From a virus, in IMG/VR virus record IMGVR_UViG_3300027896_000231, positions 1 through 23,246 of that record: a stretch of 23,246 nt of DNA, one strand, 5' to 3'. Under the pieces are notes generated by a model. That model searched no databases, was not told the DNA's origin, and saw nothing but the letters and a program-made list of their open reading frames with translations. Shown here piece by piece: positions 7,407-13,534 of the stretch. Positions within the stretch are counted from its first letter, which is position 1; each line of letters opens with the position of its first letter. The translations under genes were made by a program, and so were the position numbers.

Positions 7407-7795
7407 TGGAAAATCTGCTTGTTTTCCTTACCGTAGATTTTGATGTATTTTCCGGCCATCATGTCAGCCATAGACTCAATTGGGCTTCCGGGATAACTGT
7501 CACCAGCTTCAATCATACCTAATTCGCTTTGGCGCCAGTGTACGAGTTCATGAAAAACTGTACGTAGAATATCGACTAAATTACGATTTTTAACATAAAC
7601 CCAAACATTATTGCTGCCTTCAATATGTTTTCCAGTATGATGACCTTGCTGTGCTTCTTCATGATTGAAACTTAGAACGACTTTGGGTTTATTTTTAATG
7701 TGTAGCTGGTTAATCGTCCAATTAACAAATTTACCTACCTCATCTTTCAAGAACGAAGTATTATTATTTTCCGTAGTAAATTCTCTGCTGCGCAT
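7403..7795 (-). CDS. Small HExxH metalloprotease-like protein with capsid-targeting-like N-terminus (130 aa)
   Basis: FHELVHWRQSE (81-91) contains the zinc-protease signature H82-E83-x-x-H86. It is followed by PIESMADMMAGKY (105-117), where E107 or D111 could be the third metal ligand, as in small phage and SprT/WLM-like peptidases. A His-rich patch, GHHTGKH (51-57), precedes it. The N-terminus MRSREFTTEN has the same form as other proteins in this window and resembles T4 capsid-targeting peptides (M-x-x-x-E-F-x-x-E), so the protein may travel inside the head. A GATAAATA motif sits 5 nt upstream of the ATG and no Shine-Dalgarno sequence is visible. A non-proteolytic role is possible, since only the fold signature can be seen. 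Confidence 0.65.
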   Translation of the reverse strand: MRSREFTTENNNTSFLKDEVGKFVNWTINQLHIKNKPKVVLSFNHEEAQQGHHTGKHIEGSNNVWVYVKNRNLVDILRTVFHELVHWRQSELGMIEAGDSYPGSPIESMADMMAGKYIKIYGKENKQIFQ

Positions 7796-7800
7796 TAAAA

Positions 7801-7808
7801 TATTTATC
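7801..7808 (-). promoter_or_regulatory. Late-promoter-like motif GATAAATA, 5 nt before an ATG
   Basis: GATAAATA is followed by TTTTA and then the ATG of the metalloprotease-like gene; it overlaps the stop of the preceding gene. If it acts as a -10 element, transcription would begin at or near the start codon and yield an almost leaderless message. Confidence 0.45.
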
Positions 7809-8991
7809 TTTTTGATCTGGCTAATGCTAATACTCTAGGTGTGGGGTTTTTGATATATTCAATTGCCTCGCTATTTTGATTAACCGCAGCCAATTGCAAG
7901 GCTTCACTGGGGTCGTTGATATAGTAGATTGCTAGTCCATTCTGGTTAACTGCGGCCAATTGCACAGCTTCACTGGGGTTTTTGATATATTGGATATGAT
8001 GGCCATATCGTTTGATTGCGGCCAATTGCACATCTTCACTGGGGTTTTTGATGTAGTTAATTATGTATCCATTATGTTTAACTGCGGCCAATTGCACAGC
8101 TTCACTGGGGTTTTTGATATATTTAATTACATCATAGCCAGAAAGCATATTATTTTCATCATCATTCTCATATTTAAATGCGGCCCATATGATAGACTGC
8201 CCTATTATACCTGTATATTCTTGAGGTCCATGGTGTTCACCTACTTCAGTTATATAAAAAAAACATGGGTGACTTATTTTAGTCTCTGCCAGTAACTTCT
8301 CTAATTCAATATCTCGATTAAATGTTCCTTGCTTTTTCCATGCAGACATGCGAGTTTTTAATAAAGTCAATAGTTCTTTTCTATTTTGGCGAGCAGTGGT
8401 TATACGAGTATCGTTATGTGATACCATTGCTATCAATTTTTTGGGATTAAACCCAGTTTGTTTTTGGAATTGTTTAGCATCTATCCTTTTGTCATCTTTA
8501 TTGAAATATTGTGCTTTATCTAAATTTTTATGAGTAGCAATGGCCCACTTTTCACTGGATGTTTTATCTAAACAATAAATTAACACTATTTCTCTATCTA
8601 AGAAGTACGTATCAAAAGCACCCGCATGTGGGCGAGCAGTACACCACTTAGTATTACGTCCATGATAGCAACTGGCATCGTGGTTTAGAGGAATAACTAC
8701 CAACCATTGATCATTTTCAAATAGTGTGATGCTTTCGCCAACTGATTTCTTTCTCTTTATCTGAGTAGTAGTGGGGGTTGCAGATTTTGATTGAACAAAT
8801 TGACTGAATTTATCCCACCCTTGCCCTGCCCACCAGTCAATATTTCGTTCATTTCCCTGTACTTGGTTTTTGTTGACTAGTTGGCGATACTGTGCAATTG
8901 CTTTCTGCACCTGATTAGGGTCTGCTTCTGTATTAAATTTCACAGCAGCAGTCTTATAATCTTCAACCAATATTAATTCATAAAATCGCAT
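7804..8991 (-). CDS. Modular protein with WCT-type domain and five 22-aa repeats (395 aa)
   Basis: I place the start at the ATG at 8989-8991, giving MRFYELILVED, rather than at the longer TTG at 9004-9006, because the TTG lies in a GATAAATA promoter-like motif and the ATG restores a capsid-targeting-like N-terminus (x-x-E-L-I-L-V-E). Numbering from the TTG, a helical region (20-75) is followed by SVGES (88-92), a linker like those in the large proteins. Next comes a compact domain with WLVVIP (101-106), GRNTKWCTARP (116-126) and a following F-x-x-Y, a pattern seen in several phage proteins of unknown activity. Residues 296-400 form four full copies and one partial copy of a 22-aa repeat, YIKNPSEAVQLAAVxxNGxx, resembling DUF4116-type helical repeats used for protein contacts. 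An injected or head-packaged effector is a reasonable guess. Confidence 0.7.
   Translation of the reverse strand: MRFYELILVEDYKTAAVKFNTEADPNQVQKAIAQYRQLVNKNQVQGNERNIDWWAGQGWDKFSQFVQSKSATPTTTQIKRKKSVGESITLFENDQWLVVIPLNHDASCYHGRNTKWCTARPHAGAFDTYFLDREIVLIYCLDKTSSEKWAIATHKNLDKAQYFNKDDKRIDAKQFQKQTGFNPKKLIAMVSHNDTRITTARQNRKELLTLLKTRMSAWKKQGTFNRDIELEKLLAETKISHPCFFYITEVGEHHGPQEYTGIIGQSIIWAAFKYENDDENNMLSGYDVIKYIKNPSEAVQLAAVKHNGYIINYIKNPSEDVQLAAIKRYGHHIQYIKNPSEAVQLAAVNQNGLAIYYINDPSEALQLAAVNQNSEAIEYIKNPTPRVLALARSKR
7807..8121 (-). repeat. Tandem 66-nt coding repeats (22 aa each)
   Basis: Four full units and one degenerate unit encode YIKN/YIND-P-S/T repeats at the C-terminus of the WCT-domain protein. 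At DNA level the block recurs as variants of ggccaattgcacagcttcac (plus strand) with high identity, indicating expansion by duplication followed by drift. Confidence 0.85.
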
Positions 8992-8996
8992 TAATG

Positions 8997-9004
8997 TATT
9001 TATC
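8997..9004 (-). promoter_or_regulatory. Late-promoter-like motif GATAAATA, 5 nt before an ATG
   Basis: GATAAATA is followed by CATTA and the ATG of the WCT-domain gene. The motif, the 5-nt spacing and the next bases (TTAATGCG) repeat the arrangement at 7793-7808. No Shine-Dalgarno sequence is present. Confidence 0.45.
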
Positions 9005-9031
9005 AAGGGCTACTATTAAGCAGCCCTTATA

Positions 9032-9616
9032 TTACTTAGCCAGTGGGTTCTCCCATGCTTTTGATATCTTGTCATCTACCTTCTTTTCTAGTGATTTTAG
9101 GTTTACATCGTTTTCTTTTTCTACGCTATTCAATCTAGCATTTACTTCACGTAATGTGGTTACATTTGCTGCTTCCAATGTGTTGACAGTACTACGTAAA
9201 TCACGGTCTAATTCACGACCTCTACGCTCAGTATCATCAACTACCTTAGCTAACTCACGGACATCACCCTGTAGACCATTGCGTATGTCACGCACATAGT
9301 CCATAGTGTCACTACTTGCTTTTTCAGAAGATTGGATACGTTCTTCAATCTTAACCAAACGTTCGTTTATACCACTTAAATCTGGAGTAACATATTCTTG
9401 TATCTGTTTTTTCATACTTTGATAATCTTTGTAAACATTGAATGCACCATAAAGTCCACCAAGTATACTGGATATTAAGGTAAATGCAACCATCAACTTA
9501 GCTGGTGTAAACTCATACCCACCAATGCTAATTACAGTATCTTTGCTGGCATACTTTTTTGCTGCTGCCTCAAGATCATCAATTTTTTTATCAACACTTT
9601 TAATTTCTTCACTCAT
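9032..9616 (-). CDS. Membrane-anchored coiled-coil protein (194 aa)
   Basis: The N-terminal 40 residues are charged and helical. One hydrophobic segment, FTLISSILGGLYGAFNVY (about 45-62), is a likely membrane anchor. Residues 65-185 have strong heptad character with many Glu/Lys/Arg (INERLVKIEERIQSSEK, LREVNARLNSVEKE), predicting a long coiled coil. The ATG has a TAGGAG ribosome site about 10 nt upstream. It is the last gene of a three-gene cassette whose other products carry signal peptides, so it probably acts at the host envelope, for example as a scaffold, lysis accessory or virion stalk. No lysis motif such as a lipobox is visible, and I do not assign holin or spanin. Confidence 0.75.
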   Translation of the reverse strand: MSEEIKSVDKKIDDLEAAAKKYASKDTVISIGGYEFTPAKLMVAFTLISSILGGLYGAFNVYKDYQSMKKQIQEYVTPDLSGINERLVKIEERIQSSEKASSDTMDYVRDIRNGLQGDVRELAKVVDDTERRGRELDRDLRSTVNTLEAANVTTLREVNARLNSVEKENDVNLKSLEKKVDDKISKAWENPLAK

Positions 9617-9634
9617 TTTTATTTTTCTCCTAAA

Positions 9635-11482
9635 TCATTTATACTGATCTTGTACCATTTTGTTGTACATATCCGTATTTCCCTTTTCTAAAAAGTACAA
9701 GCTACGTGAGTTATCTTTGTATGTTATATTTTTATAAATATCGTCTGGTTTGTACCATACATTATTATCCGGTAACATCGCATTTCGATATGATGTAATA
9801 TCCGCATCTCCTGCTATAGCACCTATAAGTCCTGACTGATCAGCGTCCATGTAATTTTTATTAATCGCTTCCTGCTCTTCTTTATTAGCAGCAATTACCT
9901 TTTCTGCACGTTTTTCTGCATCGCTCTTATCTTCTTCTTTCTTTTCATTATTGGTGCTTATTCCATTATTAATTAATGTATCTGTAAATGTTGTGACATC
10001 TATTGAAACAGCTTGAGACTTAATAGAATTATCAATTAGAGATGCTACTAGTTCAACATCATCATTCTTTTCAATCGATTTATTACCATTAATAATGTTG
10101 TTAATTAGTTGATCAACGATAGGATCTACTGTTGACTCTGATTCAGTAGTATTAACGTACACATACTCAGAAAAATTATTCTCTGATGAGGTATTAGGTT
10201 GTTCTTCAAATGATACTGTATTATCATTTACTGATATATCAGCTTTATTTATTGCTAAAATAGATTCTTCTATACTTGAAGTATCATTGGTATTACTATT
10301 ATCGCTCTGAGATATACTACTTTGTATTTCTTGTTGAGTAGCATTATTCATAGCAATACCATTATTTAAAATATCCATAGTTAAATCTTGTGTGTCAGAA
10401 CCTGCTTCTTGTGTATTATCTGTGTTACTAATAGAAGATTCTTGTGCTACTGAAGACGTATTTTTAACTGGTGTAGAAGTTTGTTGGGTAGGCGTATCTA
10501 TAACTGACAATACTATCGATAGTATATTTTTATCTATATTATCTGATAATGACGGGGAAGCATCTGTTAACGATTGGATAGTAGGGGATACAGAAGATGT
10601 AGAAAGAGATGAGGCTATATCAGTAGTATTACTTCCAACTATAGTATCGTTTGTTGCTAGTTCTTGTACTGACGGTGTAGTGTCAACGATGCTACTAATG
10701 TTGGTATTAATAGCAGTTTTAACTGCTTGCGGAACTGTAGTTGATGTAGGGCTCGTCATACTTTTTATAATGCATGAAGTATCGCTAGGTGTTAATGTAC
10801 AATCTACTGTAGGTGGTTTATAATCAGATAAAAAAGTAAAGGTTTTATTTGATAATAATGGTACATTATTACCATTATAAATCTGATAATACTCTGTAGC
10901 TGTATTACCCATAATACCAGCTGTAAAAACATGATTACCAGATTGAGTCATGTTTCCATAATTGATCATGAAGTTGTTATTTGAAAACAAAGATATTTCA
11001 AAATTTACTAAATTTTGAGTTCCATATTCTTTAGTGTACCATCCTATGTCAAATTCATTAGCAGATGATCTTATAAAAGGGCTAAGTGGGTCAACTAGAT
11101 CCGCCCATGCAGCAAAAATACTATTACTCCAGTTGGTGTTAGGTAATTGAACTCCGTCACAACATCCATTACCATGATTAATAAAACTTAAAAATCCATT
11201 TGAACTAATAATAGCGTTATTATAATTATTACCGAAAAAATTAAAAGTAAACGGTAACGTAACAGTTGAAGTATTATCGTCACCTAAATATAAAGGCATT
11301 CCGTTAGTTATAGTTGAATTTATGTTAGATAACGGAATAGTGGTTGTATCTAGTGAATATGTCTTTACAGTTCCGTCAATCCCAGTACCTGATGCTACTC
11401 CTACTGTTATCTGAGTAGGAGCTTCCTGAGCATACACATCAGGTACAAACAATATGATCAGTAGTGCAAATAACTTTTTCAT
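9635..11482 (-). CDS. Secreted beta-sandwich protein with long Ser/Thr/Asn-rich region (615 aa)
   Basis: A classical signal peptide (KK, then LFALLIILFVPDV, cleavage near YA-Q19) predicts export by a Gram-negative host. Residues about 70-215 form a beta-rich domain with LPFTFNFFGNNYNNAIISSNGFLSF, a pattern of extracellular nidogen-like or adhesive beta-sandwich domains, and a CC pair nearby. Residues 225-520 are low-complexity Ser/Thr/Asn/Asp with recurring SIxxxD and S-Q-S motifs. The last 70 residues are a distinct conserved-looking tail (NNVWYKPDDIYKNITYKDN) that I recall from other aquatic phage proteins. Its ATG overlaps the stop of the Asn-rich gene (ATGA). Secretion before lysis is unusual for a phage product. 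Possible roles are cell-surface alteration or aggregation of cells. Confidence 0.75.
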   Translation of the reverse strand: MKKLFALLIILFVPDVYAQEAPTQITVGVASGTGIDGTVKTYSLDTTTIPLSNINSTITNGMPLYLGDDNTSTVTLPFTFNFFGNNYNNAIISSNGFLSFINHGNGCCDGVQLPNTNWSNSIFAAWADLVDPLSPFIRSSANEFDIGWYTKEYGTQNLVNFEISLFSNNNFMINYGNMTQSGNHVFTAGIMGNTATEYYQIYNGNNVPLLSNKTFTFLSDYKPPTVDCTLTPSDTSCIIKSMTSPTSTTVPQAVKTAINTNISSIVDTTPSVQELATNDTIVGSNTTDIASSLSTSSVSPTIQSLTDASPSLSDNIDKNILSIVLSVIDTPTQQTSTPVKNTSSVAQESSISNTDNTQEAGSDTQDLTMDILNNGIAMNNATQQEIQSSISQSDNSNTNDTSSIEESILAINKADISVNDNTVSFEEQPNTSSENNFSEYVYVNTTESESTVDPIVDQLINNIINGNKSIEKNDDVELVASLIDNSIKSQAVSIDVTTFTDTLINNGISTNNEKKEEDKSDAEKRAEKVIAANKEEQEAINKNYMDADQSGLIGAIAGDADITSYRNAMLPDNNVWYKPDDIYKNITYKDNSRSLYFLEKGNTDMYNKMVQDQYK

Positions 11483-12594
11483 TCTTCTGCGCTAGTGAAC
11501 CATGCTTTATGATAATCAGGACGGTCTTTCTTGTGATCACCCCAAGACTTTACCGCTTCAGTTCCAATCTTGCCCATATATGGACATTGTGTTCCTGCCA
11601 TTTCCATAGCCTTGAATACACGCTCGTCTTGACACATTAGGGCAACAGCAGCAACCTTCATACCCATATCATATAATGTCTTTGAAAGTTTTAATCTTTC
11701 GCAGTTTTCATCACGTATAGATTTACCTGCACTAATACCCACAATCTGTGTTTGTACGGCTCCACTTACCCCGCTTACGCAAACGTCCTGACTCATATTA
11801 CTAATTGCAGGAGAAATCGCACTTGGTGGCGGAGATTTCACAACCTGTTCTATTTTAGAATAAGAGTAGTTTTCGTTATTATTTAAGTTAGTATTCACGT
11901 TGTTTGTTAACACTTTACTGTCACTAGTACTAACACTGTTGTTTTGATTAACGTTGGTGTTTTTGTTATCACTAGCTGAAACATTATTATTTGTATTAAC
12001 ACTAACCGTATTATTACTGTTGTTATTGTTATTTGTGCTATTAATATTACTATTGTTGTTGTTAGTTGCAATACTATTACTATTTACGGTACTTATGTTG
12101 TTATTAGTATTAGTGCTAACACTAACATTATTGTTAGTACTTGTATTGGTATTAACATTATTGTTATTGCTAGTACTGGTATTAACATTATTGTTAGTAC
12201 TTGTATTGGTATTAACATTATTATTGGTTAATGTACCATAATTATAGTTTGTGTTACTATTAGTATTAGTACTATTAACTGTATTTAAATTGGTATTAGT
12301 ACTGGTTGTAGCATTGTTATTGTTATAGGTAACACTACCACTCATCACGTTGTTATTTGTATTAACATTGGTGCTGGTACTAACATTATTGTTATTATTA
12401 GTATTGGTGCTAGTGCTAGTATTTTCGTTTATGTTAGTACTAGTGCCGCTTTGAATATTATAATTGGTATTTGTTATATTTTCTGTTGTAGTATTATCTG
12501 TTTGAACTAAAGTTGCAGCCGTTTGACCATAAACGGTGACAGAACCAAAACCCAACAGTAAACAGCATAATAACTGTTTTTTAGTTGTATACAT
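11479..12594 (-). CDS. Secreted Asn/Thr/Ser-rich, prion-like protein with conserved C-terminal domain (371 aa)
   Basis: The N-terminus is a signal peptide (MYTTKKQLLCCLLLGFGSVTVYG, cleavage near G-Q24). Residues about 35-245 are almost entirely Asn, Thr, Ser and Val in short irregular repeats of the N-x-N/T-S-T type, a composition typical of amyloid-prone or adhesive low-complexity regions. Residues 250-371 form a separate folded-looking domain with four or five cysteines, containing SPPPSAISPAI, CVSGVSGAVQTQ, GKSIRDENCERLKLSK and CQDERVFKAM. I recall this domain from aquatic phages but know no function for it. The ribosome site GGAG is well spaced (7 nt). The leader from 12694 carries a late-promoter-like motif and a hairpin. 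It is the first gene of the envelope cassette. Confidence 0.8.
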   Translation of the reverse strand: MYTTKKQLLCCLLLGFGSVTVYGQTAATLVQTDNTTTENITNTNYNIQSGTSTNINENTSTSTNTNNNNNVSTSTNVNTNNNVMSGSVTYNNNNATTSTNTNLNTVNSTNTNSNTNYNYGTLTNNNVNTNTSTNNNVNTSTSNNNNVNTNTSTNNNVSVSTNTNNNISTVNSNSIATNNNNSNINSTNNNNNSNNTVSVNTNNNVSASDNKNTNVNQNNSVSTSDSKVLTNNVNTNLNNNENYSYSKIEQVVKSPPPSAISPAISNMSQDVCVSGVSGAVQTQIVGISAGKSIRDENCERLKLSKTLYDMGMKVAAVALMCQDERVFKAMEMAGTQCPYMGKIGTEAVKSWGDHKKDRPDYHKAWFTSAEE

Positions 12595-12616
12595 TTTTTT
12601 ACTCCATGTGCCTACG

Positions 12617-12634
12617 TCTCATTACCTAATGAGA
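12617..12634 (-). promoter_or_regulatory. Hairpin in the leader of the Asn-rich gene
   Basis: A perfect 8-bp inverted repeat, TCTCATTA-2 nt-TAATGAGA, lies between the promoter-like motif (12694-12701) and the ribosome site (about 12602-12605). No U-tract follows, so it is more likely an mRNA-stabilising or translation-tuning stem than a terminator. Confidence 0.45.
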
Positions 12635-12693
12635 TACATCGGCTTATATGCTATCCTATTCTTATTTTATTGTGATAGTCTCAACTCAATAAA

Positions 12694-12701
12694 TATTTAT
12701 C
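12694..12701 (-). promoter_or_regulatory. Late-promoter-like motif GATAAATA for the envelope cassette
   Basis: GATAAATA (extended TTGATAAATATTTAT) lies in the gap after the 68-aa gene, giving the Asn-rich gene a leader of about 90-100 nt. It is the only promoter candidate for the three-gene envelope cassette. Confidence 0.5.
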
Positions 12702-12713
12702 AAGTGACGAAAT

Positions 12714-12920
12714 TTAAAAACATCTATTTCTTAGTGATTTTATAGAATCTATTTCTTTGGATAGCTTTTCAAAAAGGTCGGCATCAAGAGTATATAAATC
12801 TTTTACCCATTGTGTTAGGTTAATATGATGCAGTGAGCGACGTATTTCTGCTGCGTTGCGATCATATATGTCAAGATCATCCCAATCTTTCATTGGGGTT
12901 GGTTCAAATTCTGATGACAT
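12714..12920 (-). CDS. Small hypothetical acidic protein (68 aa)
   Basis: This is a helical, acidic peptide (DWDDLDIYDRNAAEIRRSLHHI, LDADLFEKLSKEIDSIKSL) with no membrane segment. The ATG (12918-12920) immediately follows the T-tract of a predicted terminator, and no Shine-Dalgarno sequence is visible before it or before the alternative ATG at codon 10. It would therefore need read-through transcription and a weak or unusual initiation. The residue composition looks like a real protein, but expression is doubtful. Confidence 0.5.
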   Translation of the reverse strand: MSSEFEPTPMKDWDDLDIYDRNAAEIRRSLHHINLTQWVKDLYTLDADLFEKLSKEIDSIKSLRNRCF

Positions 12921-12960
12921 AAAAAAAAATCCCTATACATTTTATTTAGTGTACAGGGAT
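12921..12960 (-). terminator. Rho-independent terminator after the 171-aa gene
   Basis: On the minus strand a stem of 6 bp (ATCCCT/AGGGAT), one mismatch and 4 more bp (12929-12960, 10-nt loop) is followed by nine T residues (12921-12929). It begins 28 nt after the stop of the 171-aa gene. The T-tract abuts the ATG of the 68-aa gene. Confidence 0.75.
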
Positions 12961-12987
12961 AAAAATGTGAATTTTTTGTTAAAATTA

Positions 12988-13503
12988 TTATTTTCTTATG
13001 AATTCTGGAACGTTTCCTACACGATATCGGTTTCCAGAACCTTTTAGAGTCAAACCACCGTTACCCAATGCTTTTTCTACATCCTTAAATAAATGAGCAG
13101 GTACTGTAACTAATACTGCAACTGTTGGGTTTAGTTCGTTATATTCATTAACGTAAATGCTTTTATTTGGGTCTGATTTAACATCAGAGTTAATAACAGC
13201 CATGAATCCATCTAGACTTTGTCCTGCTTGTCCTTGCATCTTTTCTTTATCTGATGGTTTAGCCTTCATGTATTTTTTAACGAAAGCTATAAGCTGTGGC
13301 AATTCAATTCTATGTTTGAAACCGTCGTTAAACTTAATCTTATATTTTCCGTCTACGTCAATAGCCTTACGTACTTGCTGTAAGATATGCGGAACTTCAT
13401 CGAAATCAGCATCATCGTGTACGCTCTCAGGTAGGTACTTAGCTGCTTTTTTAGTTCTTCTATTTACAACTTTCGTTGATTCAATTATTTGTTTAGATTT
13501 CAT
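12988..13503 (-). CDS. Putative head-packaged protein of unknown function (171 aa)
   Basis: The N-terminus MKSKQIIES resembles a capsid-targeting peptide with an I-x-E cleavage-like end (I6-I7-E8-S9). The body has an acidic patch (HDDADFDEVPHILQQVRKAI), a small beta/alpha region (YKIKFNDGFKHRIELPQLIAFVKKYM) and a C-terminal part with VAVLVTVPAHLFKDVEKAL. I do not recognise the fold, although similar proteins occur in aquatic T4-like phages. It has its own late-promoter-like motif (13523-13530), a good AAGGA ribosome site (13510-13514), and a terminator right after it, so it is a monocistronic late unit. Confidence 0.7.
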   Translation of the reverse strand: MKSKQIIESTKVVNRRTKKAAKYLPESVHDDADFDEVPHILQQVRKAIDVDGKYKIKFNDGFKHRIELPQLIAFVKKYMKAKPSDKEKMQGQAGQSLDGFMAVINSDVKSDPNKSIYVNEYNELNPTVAVLVTVPAHLFKDVEKALGNGGLTLKGSGNRYRVGNVPEFIRK

Positions 13504-13522
13504 AACAATTCCTTATAACATT

Positions 13523-13530
13523 TATTTATC
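13523..13530 (-). promoter_or_regulatory. Late-promoter-like motif GATAAATA
   Basis: The GATAAATA octamer lies 19 nt before the ATG of the 171-aa gene. A start 6-8 nt downstream would leave a short leader that still contains the AAGGA ribosome site. The gene is bounded by this motif and the terminator at 12921-12960. Confidence 0.5.
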
Positions 13531-13534
13531 AAAT

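Noticed and set aside
9004-9006. TTG as the start of the WCT-domain gene (400 aa)
   Set aside because: It lies in the GATAAATA motif and adds five residues before an ATG that gives the shared tag-like N-terminus. The ATG at 8989-8991 is preferred.
9733-9740. Perfect TATAAATA on the plus strand
   Set aside because: It lies inside a minus-strand gene with no plus-strand gene downstream. In AT-rich DNA this is expected by chance.
10392-10823. 143-codon plus-strand frame inside the secreted beta-sandwich gene
   Set aside because: Antisense of the Ser/Thr-rich region, with no ribosome site and no recognisable domain.
11954-12241. Leu-rich plus-strand frame opposite the Asn-rich gene
   Set aside because: It is the antisense shadow of AAT/AAC/ACT codons, which read as Leu/Val on the other strand. 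It has no ribosome site, and every real gene here is on the minus strand.
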